Positions 34,992 to 44,059 of a DNA stretch of 64,000 nt are shown here, in pieces. Made by a program: the position numbers and the translations under genes. Each line of letters starts with the position of its first letter. Position 1 is the stretch's first letter. The notes under the pieces were generated by a model that saw only the letters and a list, made by a program, of their open reading frames with translations, was not told the DNA's origin and did no database searches. This DNA is from Pseudonocardia sp. T1-2H (GTDB lineage: Bacteria; Actinomycetota; Actinomycetes; Mycobacteriales; Pseudonocardiaceae): assembly GCF_038039215.1 (NCBI RefSeq), contig NZ_JBBPCL010000001.1, positions 2,852,001 to 2,916,000 on the forward strand, in the 5' to 3' direction.

Positions 34992-35732
34992 TCAGCGCAG
35001 GGACGTCTCCGCGTACACGGCCATCGCGTCGCGCAGGTACGCGGCGAGGCCGGGCTCGTGCGCGTCGATCGTCGCGGTGAACCGCTCGTCGTCGACGTAC
35101 ATCCGCCCCAGGGCGGCGTAGGCCTCGCCGTCCGGCGTCCAGAACCGGCTGACCCACGCGTGGTGGGCCGCGACCGCCTCCTGGACCTCGGCCCCGTCGA
35201 CGGGCGCGCCGGCCCGCTTCGCCGTGGCCAGACGGGCGTGGACCGCGTCGCTCTCCTGCTTGATCGCCGACTGCTCCTGCGGGCTCCGGCCCGCCGCCCG
35301 CCGCTGCGCCTCGACCGCCGTGTCCCCCCAGCGCTCCCGCGCCTCCTCGGCGTACGGGTCGTGGGCGAATCCGTCGAACATGTCCTCGGTCGCCATGATC
35401 GTTCCCCCTTCCTTCTCCTCGATGGTCTTGGCGACGGTGTCCGCCAGCCGGCGGAGCCGGTCGGCGTCGGAGAGCAGGCGCTCGCGGTGCCGGCGCAGCG
35501 CCTCGACCTCGTCGGTGGTCCCGTCGAGGACGCCGGCGATGTCCGGCAGGCCGAGCCCGAGCTCGCGCAGCAGCAGGATGTGCTGCAGCCGCAGCAGGCG
35601 CGGGCGGTCGTAGAACCGCAGGCCCCCGGGCCCGTGCCCGGCCGGCGTCAGCAGCCCGACGTGGTCGTAGTGCCGCAACGTCCGCGAGCTGACGCCCGCG
35701 AGCCGGGCCAGCTCGGCCGTCGACCAGCGCAT
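34992..35732 (-). CDS. MerR-family regulator with TipAS domain
   Basis: 246 residues. N-terminal MerR HTH (MRWSTAELARLAGVSSRTLRHYDHVGLL), dimerisation helix (EALRRHRERLLSDADRLRRL) and a C-terminal TipAS ligand-binding domain (EARERWGDTAVEAQRR to FWTPDGEAYAALGRMYVDDERF). TipA-type proteins bind thiopeptide-like drugs covalently or non-covalently and activate their own promoter. The palindrome at 35770-35786 just upstream is a natural operator candidate. Confidence 0.88.
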   Translation of the reverse strand: MRWSTAELARLAGVSSRTLRHYDHVGLLTPAGHGPGGLRFYDRPRLLRLQHILLLRELGLGLPDIAGVLDGTTDEVEALRRHRERLLSDADRLRRLADTVAKTIEEKEGGTIMATEDMFDGFAHDPYAEEARERWGDTAVEAQRRAAGRSPQEQSAIKQESDAVHARLATAKRAGAPVDGAEVQEAVAAHHAWVSRFWTPDGEAYAALGRMYVDDERFTATIDAHEPGLAAYLRDAMAVYAETSLR

Positions 35733-35769
35733 CCGCCCCGCCTCCCTTCCGTCGAGGGGAACGGTAGGA

Positions 35770-35786
35770 GTTGACGCTAGGTCAAC
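35770..35786. promoter_or_regulatory. MerR-type operator upstream of the TipA-like gene
   Basis: GTTGAC and GTCAAC (35770-35775, 35781-35786) form a dyad with a 5-bp spacer, 38 bp upstream of the regulator's ATG and directly before the divergent kinase gene. MerR proteins bind such dyads within a stretched promoter spacer. Autoregulation is inferred. Confidence 0.6.
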
Positions 35787-35817
35787 CGCAACCCTGCAGG
35801 CCCGTAGGGTCGAGACC

Positions 35818-36510
35818 GTGCTCTCGTTCGACGGACTGGTGGCCCGGGTGCGGGAGCGTGCCGGGGACGGGACGACCCGCGTGATCCTCGGCATCGCCGG
35901 CCCGCCGGGCGCGGGGAAGTCCACCCTCGCCGAGGAGCTCGCCGCCGCGCTGCGGCCGGTCCCGCCCGCCGGGCACCCGCCGGGCGAGTGGGTCGCGCAC
36001 GTGCCGATGGACGGCTTCCACCTGGCCGATGCCGAGCTGGTCCGGCTGGGCCGCCGGGACCGGAAGGGCGCTCCGGACACCTTCGACGGCGCGGGCTACC
36101 TCGCGCTGCTGCGCCGGCTCCGCGCGGACGACGAGCCGATGATCTACGCGCCGGCGTTCGAGCGGGAGCTGGAGCAGCCGCTGGCCGGCGCGATCGGGGT
36201 CCCCGCTGCGGCCCGGGTGATCCTGACCGAGGGCAACTACCTGCTGCTCGACGAGCCCCCGTGGCCGGACGTGGCCGGCGCGCTGGACGAGGTCTGGTTC
36301 TGCGGGCTGGCCGAGGACGTCCGCGAGGAACGCCTGGTGGCGCGGCACGTCCGGTTCGGCAAGGAGCCGGGGTTCGCGCGGCGGTGGGTGCACGACGTGG
36401 ACGGGCCGAACGCGGAGCGGGTCGTGGCCACGCGCGGGAGGGCGGACCTCGTCGTGCCGTCGGAGGTGCTCGAGGGCCTCGGCACCCCGCCTCGGGACAC
36501 CGTGCCCTAA
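35818..36510 (+). CDS. P-loop nucleoside/sugar kinase-like protein
   Basis: 230 residues. Walker A GPPGAGKSTL, then HVPMDGFHLAD, the KGAPDTFDGAGYLALL block and TEGNYLLLDEPPW are characteristic of the uridine kinase/PRK-like family often called nucleoside kinase or fructokinase FrcK. It would phosphorylate a nucleoside or sugar using ATP. GTG 35818. Its 3' end overlaps the convergent 36507 gene by 4 nt. Confidence 0.85.
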   Translation: MLSFDGLVARVRERAGDGTTRVILGIAGPPGAGKSTLAEELAAALRPVPPAGHPPGEWVAHVPMDGFHLADAELVRLGRRDRKGAPDTFDGAGYLALLRRLRADDEPMIYAPAFERELEQPLAGAIGVPAAARVILTEGNYLLLDEPPWPDVAGALDEVWFCGLAEDVREERLVARHVRFGKEPGFARRWVHDVDGPNAERVVATRGRADLVVPSEVLEGLGTPPRDTVP

Positions 36511-36719
36511 GGCACCGGCCGCCCCGGCCGGCCGAGCTGGATGTCGCACTCGATCACGGTGGCGTCGATGCCGGTGAGCTCGGCGATGAGCTCGCGGGCG
36601 GCGTCGTCGGCGTCGCGGAGGTCCAACACGCTCGTCGCGGCCTCGATCGCGGGGACGTACAGCACGAGCCTGCGTTCCGAGGCCCAGGCGACGACCTCGA
36701 AGCGCCGTGGTCCGGTCAC
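36507..36719 (-). CDS. Small protein of unknown function
   Basis: 70 residues, ATG 36719. RRFEVVAWASERRLVLYVPAIEAATSVLDLRDADDAARELIAELTG suggests a small alpha/beta fold like actinobacterial antitoxin-like or DUF1902/HicB-type proteins, but I cannot place it. Third-position GC is high. It ends inside the kinase stop. Confidence 0.5.
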   Translation of the reverse strand: MTGPRRFEVVAWASERRLVLYVPAIEAATSVLDLRDADDAARELIAELTGIDATVIECDIQLGRPGRPVP

Positions 36720-36758
36720 GCGGCAACGGTAACCCGCGCGCCGGAGCAGGGCGACAAC

Positions 36759-39224
36759 TCAGCCGCAGGGGGTGGTGGAGCAGTCCTGCGGCCCCGGCCC
36801 GGCGTCGGGGGCGGGCGGCGTCGTGGTCGTCGGCTCGGGGTCCCCGCCGAACAGCGTGCGCCCCTCGGCCGGGTCGCCCTGCTGGTCGGGTGCCGGTGCC
36901 GTCGACTCGTCCGCGGGCGGGGCGGCGGGATCCGACGGCGGAGGCGGCGGGACCTCACTGCCCGACGGAGGTACCGAGGGTTGCGCGGAGGGGATCGGCG
37001 TCGGGGTGGCCGAGGGCGTCGGCGCGTTCGGCGGCAGGTCCGAGGGGGCCTCACCGATGGGCGTGAACGTCCCGAAGCCCTCCGTCGGTTCGTCCTCCAC
37101 GGCGTCGGACATGAACCGCTGCCACACCTTGCCCGGCACCGTCGCGCCCTCGATGGGCCGGCCGGACGCCGTGCGGATCGGGGAGTTCATGTCCGTGCCG
37201 ATCCAGACCGTCGTGGACAGGGTCGGGGTGAAACCGCTCATCCACGCGTCGTTGTTCTCGCCGTCGAAGCGGGACTGGACGGTGCCGGTCTTGGCTGCGA
37301 CGGGCTGGTCCCCCGGCAGCTCGAGGCCGTCGTTCGGGGCGACGCCGAGCATCGCCTCGGTGACGTTGCGGGCCACCTGCTCGGAGAAGCGACGCTCGCC
37401 CGAGGACTCCGGCGCCTGGTAGAGCACCCGGTTGTCCGAGGTGACGATGCTGGAGATGACGTGCGGGGAGTGCCAGACCCCGCCGTCGGCGATCGTGGCG
37501 TAGGCCGAGGCCAGCTCGAGCGGGGTGATCTCCTTGTTGCCGAGCGCGAGGCGGGCGTCCGGGTCGTCGAGCGGGGACGTGATGCCCGCGGCCTTGGCGG
37601 CCGCCGCCACGCTGCCCGGACCGACCTTCGCGGCCAGCGTCGTGAACACGACGTTGTTGGAGATCGTCATGGCCTGCTTGACGTCGCAGCGGGCGCAGTC
37701 CGCGCCGTCGGCGTTGCGCAGGCCCTTCTGCTCCTTGCCGTTGAAGGTCGTGCCGAGCCCGATCGGCGGATCGTGCATCAGGGCGGCCAGGGCGACGAAC
37801 GGCTTGAACGTCGAGCCCGGCTGCTTGCGGACCTTCGCGTAGTCCAGCCCGACGCCGTTGTCCCCGCCGTAGTAGGCCTTGATCCCGCCGGTCCGCGGGT
37901 CGACCGCGACGACGGCGGACCGCAGGTTCCCGGGCTGCCCGGCGAGGGTCTGGTGCGCGGCATCCACGGCCTTCTGCTGCTGGTCCGGGTCGATCGTCGT
38001 GGTGATCCGCAGGCCGTCCTGGGAGAACTCCTGGTCGGAGATGCCGAGCGAGTCCAGCTCGGCCTTCACCGCGTTGACGAGGTGGCCGCGGCTGTCCGAG
38101 TACGAGCCGGAGGACCCGATGCGGCGCTGGGCGGTGGCGGGGAAGGTCGCGGCGGCGCGCTCGGCCGGGGAGAGCCAGCCCTGCGACACCATCCCGTCCA
38201 TCACGAAGTCCCAGCGCTGCACGGCCTTGTCCGGGTCCAGCGCCGGGTCCCAGCGCGACGGGGACTGGATGACGCCGGCGAGCAGGGCGCCCTCGGCCGC
38301 GGTGAGCTGGGAGACGTTCTTGCCGAAGTAGGCCTGGCTCGCGGACTGGATGCCGTAGGCACCGCGACCGAAGTAGATCGTGTTCAGGTAGTCGGTGAGG
38401 ATCTCGTCCTTGGACTTCTCCTGGGAGACCTTCAGCGAGATGATCAGTTCCTTGTACTTGCGCCAGATCGACACCTGGTCCCCGACCAGGGCGTTCTTCA
38501 CGTACTGCTGGGTGATCGTCGACCCGCCGCCGACGCCGCCGCGCAGCTGGTTCCACGCGGCCCGGGCGATACCCGAGAAGTCGAAGCCGGGGTTGGAGTA
38601 GAAGCTGCGGTCCTCGGCGGACAGCACGGCGTTGCGCACCGGGACGGGGATCTGCTCGGTGGCGACCTTGGTCCGGTTGCCCTGCTCCGGAACGAGGCGG
38701 GTGAGCTGGCTGCCGTCGGCGTAGGAGATCAGGGCGACCTGGTTGTTGACGGCCTCGTCCGGGGTCGGGACGGCGAAGAAGAGCCAGCCGAACCCGAGCA
38801 TCGCCAGCGGCAGCAGGACGACCGACGCGATCCCGCCGAGGACACCGAACCTGATCCGCCTGCGCCGGCGCGCGGTGCGCTGCTCGGGCGTGAGCGGGCG
38901 GCGGTGCTGCGAGGTCGCGCGGTCCCCGAGGGCCCGGCGCAGCAGGTCGAGCGGGCCCCGAAGACCGCGCCGGGACGTGGCCGGTGCCGGGGTGACCGCC
39001 GCGGTGGCGACCGTCGGCTCCTCGCCGGTGTGGGTCTGCCCGCCGCTCGTCGACGGTGGGCGGAGCGCCGGGATGGTGGACGCAGAGTGACGCTTCGCAG
39101 CGGCCGGCTTCGGGGTCTGCCACCAGCCGACTCCGGTGGGACGGGTCGCGCCGCGGCGCCCGGAGTGCGACGACGGGGCCTGGCGCGGAGCCCGGGGAGG
39201 CACGGGACCGCGGTTCTGTGGCAC
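36759..39224 (-). CDS. Bifunctional class A penicillin-binding protein (PonA-type)
   Basis: About 821 residues. A basic Pro-rich cytoplasmic head is followed by a membrane anchor (FGVLGGIASVVLLPLAMLGFGWLFFAV), glycosyltransferase (VLSAEDRSFYSNPGFDFSGI, GGGSTITQQYVKN, LLAGVIQSPSRWDP) and transpeptidase with GSTFKP (SxxK), SNN and AAKTGT. The C-terminus is Pro/Ser/Ala-rich. GTG 39224 has GGGGG eight nt upstream; GTG 39242 is in frame. This is the second class A PBP here. Confidence 0.9.
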   Translation of the reverse strand: MPQNRGPVPPRAPRQAPSSHSGRRGATRPTGVGWWQTPKPAAAKRHSASTIPALRPPSTSGGQTHTGEEPTVATAAVTPAPATSRRGLRGPLDLLRRALGDRATSQHRRPLTPEQRTARRRRRIRFGVLGGIASVVLLPLAMLGFGWLFFAVPTPDEAVNNQVALISYADGSQLTRLVPEQGNRTKVATEQIPVPVRNAVLSAEDRSFYSNPGFDFSGIARAAWNQLRGGVGGGSTITQQYVKNALVGDQVSIWRKYKELIISLKVSQEKSKDEILTDYLNTIYFGRGAYGIQSASQAYFGKNVSQLTAAEGALLAGVIQSPSRWDPALDPDKAVQRWDFVMDGMVSQGWLSPAERAAATFPATAQRRIGSSGSYSDSRGHLVNAVKAELDSLGISDQEFSQDGLRITTTIDPDQQQKAVDAAHQTLAGQPGNLRSAVVAVDPRTGGIKAYYGGDNGVGLDYAKVRKQPGSTFKPFVALAALMHDPPIGLGTTFNGKEQKGLRNADGADCARCDVKQAMTISNNVVFTTLAAKVGPGSVAAAAKAAGITSPLDDPDARLALGNKEITPLELASAYATIADGGVWHSPHVISSIVTSDNRVLYQAPESSGERRFSEQVARNVTEAMLGVAPNDGLELPGDQPVAAKTGTVQSRFDGENNDAWMSGFTPTLSTTVWIGTDMNSPIRTASGRPIEGATVPGKVWQRFMSDAVEDEPTEGFGTFTPIGEAPSDLPPNAPTPSATPTPIPSAQPSVPPSGSEVPPPPPSDPAAPPADESTAPAPDQQGDPAEGRTLFGGDPEPTTTTPPAPDAGPGPQDCSTTPCG

Positions 39225-39525
39225 CGAGTCGCCCCCTTTCACGTTCCGGTGTCGACCGTACGGCGGACGTCGTCACGCCGTTCGGCCCTTCTCACCGCCT
39301 GACACGAGGTCAACGGCCCGGCGAGGCAGTGCGGTGCGGGGGTGCCGCTCAGATCACCCGAACGTCGGTATCGAGCCCGGGCGGACCGCCCCGGCGTGCG
39401 GGAGCATGATCACATCGGGTGACGACGGGCGGGGCCGGGTCCGGGCCCTCCGGAGGTGATCGGCTCCGCGTAGGGTCGGCCCGGTTTCGCGCGGCCGGGA
39501 GCGCGGACGACAGGAGGGTGCGCAC

Positions 39526-40770
39526 GTGGGTCGGATCGCAGGAGTGCTGGGCGGGGCCGCCGCGGCGGTGGGCGCGCTCGGGGTCGCGGCGGCGGTCGGC
39601 GCGCGCAGGCCGGTGATCACCCGCTGGCCCCTCTCGATCGGCCAGGTCGCCCCGTGCCTGCCGGCGTCGGAGGCGCCCGGTCCCACCGGCGCGATGTTCG
39701 GGACCGTGGGCCTCGCGGCGCTCGCCACCCGGACGCCGCTCGGCTGTGCGGCGGCGGCCCTGAACGCGGTGGCCGCGGCCGGCATCGCCGGGATGCGCGG
39801 TGACGCGGAACGGTCGGCCGCCGTCCTCGACGACGCCCTGCTGCAGCTCGGTGGAGACCCGGACGAGCTTCCGCCCGCCGAGCCCGTGCCCCCGCTCGCG
39901 CGCCGGCTGCGGGAGTGGCGCACCGCACCGGGGCGCTATCGCGTCGCCGTCGACGTGCCGTACGGCGACCTCCCCGTCCAGCTGCTCGACATCTGGGCCG
40001 ACCCGTCGATCCGGCGGTCCGGCGGCCGCGGGGCGCCGGTGCTGCTGCAGGTGCACGGCGGCGGCTGGACCTTCGGGGACAAGGCCGGCGACGCGCGCCC
40101 GCTGATGGCGTACCTCGCGGAGCGCGGCTGGGTGTGCGTCTCGATCGACTACCGGCTCGGGCCGGGTGAGCGATGGCCGTCGATGATCGTCGACGTGAAG
40201 CGGGCGATCGCCTGGGTCCACGACCACATCGCCGAGTACGGCGGGGACCCGGAGTTCGTGGCGATCAGCGGGGGCTCGGCCGGCGGGCACCTCTGCGCTC
40301 TGGCGGCGACGACCCCGAACGACCCGGAGTTCCAGCCCGGCTTCACCGACGCGGACACCACGCTCGCGGCCGCGGTCCCGTTCTACGGCGTGCACGACTT
40401 CACGGCGGACGAGAACGGGCTGTTCGCGCTGCTGGAGGGCAAGGTCTTCACGACCACCCCGATGGACGACGAGCACGGCTACCGGCAGGCCTCCCCGGTG
40501 CACCGGGTCACCCCGGACGCGCCGCCCTTCCTCGTGATCCACGGGGACACGGACACGGTGGCGTCGGTCGGGCAGTCCCGGCGGTTCGTCGCCGCGCTGC
40601 GCCGGATCAGCCGGTCGCCGGTCTGCTACGCCGAACTGCCGAACGCCCAGCACGCCTTCGACGCGTGGCCGACCCGGCGGACGTCGCACACGGCGACGGC
40701 GGTCCACCGGTTCCTGACCGTGGTCCACCGCCGCCACCTGGCGTCGGCCGGGGCGCGGGCACGTGCCTGA
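39526..40770 (+). CDS. Alpha/beta hydrolase, HSL-like esterase
   Basis: 414 residues. A membrane-hugging hydrophobic N-terminus (about 100 residues of Ala/Gly-rich helices) precedes an esterase domain with the HGGGW oxyanion motif, GGSAGGHLCAL (catalytic Ser), the Asp of IHGDTDTV and His of AQHAFD. This is the hormone-sensitive lipase-like layout. GTG 39526. A strong bidirectional hairpin follows its stop. Confidence 0.85.
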   Translation: MGRIAGVLGGAAAAVGALGVAAAVGARRPVITRWPLSIGQVAPCLPASEAPGPTGAMFGTVGLAALATRTPLGCAAAALNAVAAAGIAGMRGDAERSAAVLDDALLQLGGDPDELPPAEPVPPLARRLREWRTAPGRYRVAVDVPYGDLPVQLLDIWADPSIRRSGGRGAPVLLQVHGGGWTFGDKAGDARPLMAYLAERGWVCVSIDYRLGPGERWPSMIVDVKRAIAWVHDHIAEYGGDPEFVAISGGSAGGHLCALAATTPNDPEFQPGFTDADTTLAAAVPFYGVHDFTADENGLFALLEGKVFTTTPMDDEHGYRQASPVHRVTPDAPPFLVIHGDTDTVASVGQSRRFVAALRRISRSPVCYAELPNAQHAFDAWPTRRTSHTATAVHRFLTVVHRRHLASAGARARA

Positions 40771-40780
40771 CCGTCCTTGC

Positions 40781-40827
40781 CCGGCCGTTCCGCTCGCGTC
40801 AGGGAGCCACGCGAGCGGAACGGCCGG
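40781..40827. terminator. Bidirectional terminator, 19-bp perfect stem
   Basis: Arms 40781-40799 and 40809-40827 pair over 19 bp (CCGGCCGTTCCGCTCGCGT and complement) around a 9-nt loop, between the converging esterase and SnoaL-like genes. There is no U tract, as is common in high-GC actinobacteria. Confidence 0.85.
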
Positions 40828-40858
40828 AAATCTCTGCCGCGAGCTGCGGAGCCGGGCC

Positions 40859-41248
40859 TCAGCCCGACAGGAGCGCCGCCATCCGCTCCCGGAGCAGGGT
40901 GGCGGCCGAGTACGGACGGACCATGACGGTCAGCTCGGTCGGCGTGCCCTCGTCGTCGGTGCGCAGGATGTCCACGCCCTCGAGCTCGCGGTCCCCGATC
41001 CGGGCCCGGAAGACCAGGACGTGCCCGAGCGTGCCCGGGACGCCGTCGAACTCGTCGGTGTAGCGGAAGTCCTCGAACACCTGCACCACCGCCCGCAGGA
41101 TCGCGCGCAGCGCCTCCCGGCCCTCGTACGGCTTGTGCACGATCGGGGAGTGGAAGACGGCGTCGGGCGCGAAGAGGTCCGCCGCGGCGTCCGGCTGCCC
41201 GGCCTCGACGGCCAGCCGGAAGCGGGCAACAGCGTTGTCGGTGCTCAC
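40859..41248 (-). CDS. SnoaL/NTF2-like protein
   Basis: 129 residues. Cone-shaped NTF2-like fold: AVARFRLAVEAGQPDAAADLFAPDAVFHSPIV is the typical opening, followed by a beta sheet with VLVFRARIGDRELEGVDILRTDDEG. Such proteins act as isomerases, dehydratases or ligand binders. GTG 41248. It follows the LLM gene on the same strand. Confidence 0.82.
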   Translation of the reverse strand: MSTDNAVARFRLAVEAGQPDAAADLFAPDAVFHSPIVHKPYEGREALRAILRAVVQVFEDFRYTDEFDGVPGTLGHVLVFRARIGDRELEGVDILRTDDEGTPTELTVMVRPYSAATLLRERMAALLSG

Positions 41249-41271
41249 GCGAGCATCACAGCACAGCTTGC

Positions 41272-42278
41272 TCACCGGGACGGCGGCGCAACTCCCATCG
41301 CGTCCGCGACCAGTTCGTAGGAACGGATCCGGTCGTCCGGCGAGTGCGTCTGGGTGGTGATCATCAGCTCGTCCACCCCGGTGCGGTCCACCAGCTCCTC
41401 GATGCCCTTCCGGGTGGTCTCCGGCGAGCCGATGATCTGCTGGGACAGGCGGTCGTCGACGAAGGCCCGCTCGGCCTCGGTCCACTGGTGCGCCTCGGTC
41501 TCGGCGAGGCTGGGCATGAGGCCCGGACGGCCGAGCCGCAGGTTGAGGAAGGACAGCGCGCCCGGCATGGAAAGCCGCATCGCCTCCTCGTCGGTCTCCG
41601 CGCACAGGACGTTCGCGGCGATCATGGAGTAGGGCTCGTCGAGCGTGGGCGACGGGCGGAACGTGCGCCGGTAGAGGTCCAGCGCGGGCAGCGTGTTCTC
41701 GGAGCTGAAGTGGTGCGCGAAGGCGAACGGGATGCCGAGCGTGCCGGCGACCTGCGCGCTGTAGCCGCTCGAGCCGAGCAGCCACATCGCGGGCGCGTTC
41801 CCCGTGGCGGGGACGGCGAGGACCGGCGCGTCGCCGCGGAAGTAGGCCGAGAGCTCCGTGAGCTGCTCGGGGAAGTCGTCGACGCCCTGGTCGGGAGCCT
41901 GACCACGGCGCAGGGCGCGCGCGGTGCGCTGGTCCGTTCCGGGGGCGCGACCGATGCCGAGGTCGATCCGGCCGGGGTGCAGCGCCTCCAGCGTGCCGAA
42001 CTGCTCGGCGATCACCAGCGGCTGGTGGTTGGGCAGCATGACGCCGCCGGATCCGAGCCGGATGCTGGAGCTGTGGGCCGCGAGGTGCGCGATCAGCACC
42101 GCGGGGAGGAGCTGGCGATGCCGGGCATCGCGTGGTGCTCGGCCACCCAGTAGCGGTGGAAGCCGAGTTCCTCGGCGCGGCGGACGAGCCGCGTGCTGCC
42201 GGCGAGTGCGTCGGTCGCCGACGAGCCGGAGCCGACGGGCACGAGGTCGAGGACGGAGAGAGGTACCACGCGTTGCAC
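41272..42278 (-). CDS. LLM-class flavin oxidoreductase (apparent frameshift)
   Basis: About 335 residues if joined. N-terminus [21 protein letters not shown] to [16 protein letters not shown] is in one frame; [24 protein letters not shown] and the rest in the next. One missing base in the G run at 42103-42106 (plus strand) restores [25 protein letters not shown]-like and [15 protein letters not shown] are standard motifs of this group. Electron donor FMNH2 or F420H2 not determinable. Confidence 0.87.
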
Positions 42279-42312
42279 AACGGTCCGTACCGATCGTTTC
42301 TTCCCGGAACGG

Positions 42313-43608
42313 TCAGCGGTCCTCGGCGGAGCGCTCGGGCTCCAGGGCCGGGGTGTCGATCCGCGGCCCGGCGACCGGGTGCCCGGCGATCCGGACGGCG
42401 TTGCGGCCCGCCTCCTTGGCCGCGTAGAGCGCGCGGTCCGCCAGGCTCAGGACCTGCTCGATCGTCGTCGACGCCTCGGGCGTCACGATCGCCCCGCCGG
42501 CGCTGATGCTGAGGTCGGCGATGGAGAGCGGGCCGTCGGGCGTCTCGATCGGGACATCGAGGTGCTCGACCCGGATCCGGATCCGCTCCGCGACCATCCG
42601 CAGGCCGCCGACGGGGTGGTCCTCGGGCAGGCCGGGCAGCAGGACGACGAACTCCTCGCCGCCGAACCGGCCGACCAGGTCGTTCCCGCGCACCTCGTCC
42701 CGCACGGCGTCCGCGACGGCGGCCAGGACGCGGTCCCCGGCGAGGTGGCCGTGGGTGTCGTTGACGTTCTTGAAGTGGTCCAGGTCCAGGACGAGCAGCG
42801 CGAACGGGGTGCTGCCGCGGCGCGCCCGGCGCAGCTCCTGGCCGGCGCGGACGTTCCAGGCCGCCGCGGTGAGCAGCCCGGTCTTGCCGTCCGTCGAGGC
42901 GGCCGCGGCCAGCTCGCGGACCAGGACGGCCCGCTGCAGCACGAGGATCGGCGGGAACGCGAGGAGGACGAACCACCACGAGAAGGTCAGCGTCAGGGCG
43001 AGCATCGCGCCCAGGCAGAGCGTCGCGACCTCGACCATGATGTCGTCGAGGTGGCCGAACAGGTCCGTCGGCCGGGCCTGCGGGTCGTTCGCGGCCACCG
43101 CGGCGGCGATCAGGGCGCTGTTGACCGTGGCGTAGGCCGCCGCGGCGAGCAGCAGCACGGCGAGCCCGGCCAGCCCGTGCAGCGACAGCCCGGGGGCCGC
43201 GGCGCGCAGCACGATCTCGTGCGCGGCCTGGACGGCGAGCAGGACCGTCGAGGTGGTGAAGACGTGCCGGTAGAGGGGGAAGCGCGCCGGCTTCCACACC
43301 CGGAACCAGAGATGCGTGTAGATGACGACCACGGCGGCCGTCGCCATGGCCGGGGGAAGCAGGACGGCGGCGGCGAAGGTCCAGATGGTGCTGAGGTCGG
43401 TGTAGGACTTCTCGCCCACCCGGCGGCGGGCGCGCTCCACACCCGTCGCGATCTCGGTGTGGGCGATGCCGGTGACCGCGAGCAGCAGACCCAGGAGGAC
43501 AGCGGACACCGAGGGGTCGGAGGCGATCGCCGTGGCGACCACCAGACCCGCGGCGCACGACTCGACAACCGCGAGGGCCGCGATCACTCGGGTGGACTGA
43601 GTCCATAC
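42313..43608 (-). CDS. Membrane diguanylate cyclase (GGDEF) with I-site
   Basis: About 431 residues from GTG 43608 (an in-frame ATG at 43677 is possible). Five or six N-terminal membrane segments form a MASE-like sensor, followed by a GGDEF domain: DLDHFKNVNDTHGHLAGDRVL, RGNDLVGRFGGEEFVVLLPG. The catalytic motif is GGEEF, and RGND (RxxD) five residues before it is the allosteric c-di-GMP inhibition site. Makes c-di-GMP from GTP. It is divergent from the micro-ORF array, 292 bp away. Confidence 0.9.
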   Translation of the reverse strand, partial: VWTQSTRVIAALAVVESCAAGLVVATAIASDPSVSAVLLGLLLAVTGIAHTEIATGVERARRRVGEKSYTDLSTIWTFAAAVLLPPAMATAAVVVIYTHLWFRVWKPARFPLYRHVFTTSTVLLAVQAAHEIVLRAAAPGLSLHGLAGLAVLLLAAAAYATVNSALIAAAVAANDPQARPTDLFGHLDDIMVEVATLCLGAMLALTLTFSWWFVLLAFPPILVLQRAVLVRELAAAASTDGKTGLLTAAAWNVRAGQELRRARRGSTPFALLVLDLDHFKNVNDTHGHLAGDRVLAAVADAVRDEVRGNDLVGRFGGEEFVVLLPGLPEDHPVGGLRMVAERIRIRVEHLDVPIETPDGPLSIADLSISAGGAIVTPEASTTIEQVLSLADRALYAAKEAGRNAVRIAGHPVAGPRIDTPALEPERSAEDR

Positions 43609-43899
43609 CGCCCACCGGGTGATGCCACACCTCCGTCGAGGTGACTGTCTCAAGGGAGCGACTCCTGTCCAGCACACTGACGTAGCAGGGACCCGAGAGT
43701 AGTCACATGATCACCGAAACCTGATACCCCGAAGAGGTAGAGGATCGGCGACCGCTGACTACGCAGGGTCACGATCCTGGGGAGTGATTCGTCGTGTCAT
43801 GGGCGGCCTGAAGCTCGCCGGCCACCGCGGCACGACTGCGTTCGGAGGTCATCGTGCCGTCTCGCGACCGCCTCGTCGAGCCGGGAAGGGGGATTCGTT
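43609..43899. other. Divergent upstream region of GGDEF gene and micro-ORF array
   Basis: No gene is called. It should hold promoters for both directions. A relic-like element GTGCCGTCTCGCGAC with its own GGAGG lies at 43854 and resembles a decayed array unit (encoding MPSRDRL). I see no confident sigma-factor hexamers. Confidence 0.4.
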
Positions 43900-43989
43900 G
43901 TGCCCGACCGTGCCTGGTGGTGGCCGTCCGTCGATACACGGAACGTTTTCGGGTCGAAGGAGGCCGTCATGCGCAACCGCGCCTGGTGA
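43900..43989 (+). CDS. Array unit 0: read-through variant, 29 codons
   Basis: GTG 43900 is preceded by GGGAAGGGGGA. It starts MPDRAW like the other units, but the TGA is TGG, so translation continues through WW, a linker and GSKEAV in frame into all of unit 1, ending at unit 1's TGA. It encodes a 29-residue peptide whose last six residues are MRNRAW. It may be a functional longer precursor or a decayed first copy. Confidence 0.5.
   Translation: MPDRAWWWPSVDTRNVFGSKEAVMRNRAW
43969..43989 (+). CDS. Array unit 1: micro-ORF MRNRAW
   Basis: ATG CGC AAC CGC GCC TGG then TGA. AAGGAGG at 43957-43963 with a 5-nt spacer is an excellent ribosome-binding site. Confidence 0.65.
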   Translation: MRNRAW

Positions 43990-44038
43990 GTGTGAGGGCG
44001 AGGGCCGTGTCGCAATCACCACCCGGAAGGAGTAGGCC

Positions 44039-44059
44039 GTGCAGAACAGAGCCTGGTGA
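44039..44059 (+). CDS. Array unit 2: micro-ORF MQNRAW
   Basis: GTG CAG AAC AGA GCC TGG then TGA; AAGGAG at 44027-44032. This is the only copy with a residue change (Arg2 to Gln), and the only AGA at Arg4. A decayed remnant TCGCGCCTGGTTGA lies just after it (about 44071-44084). Confidence 0.6.
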   Translation: MQNRAW

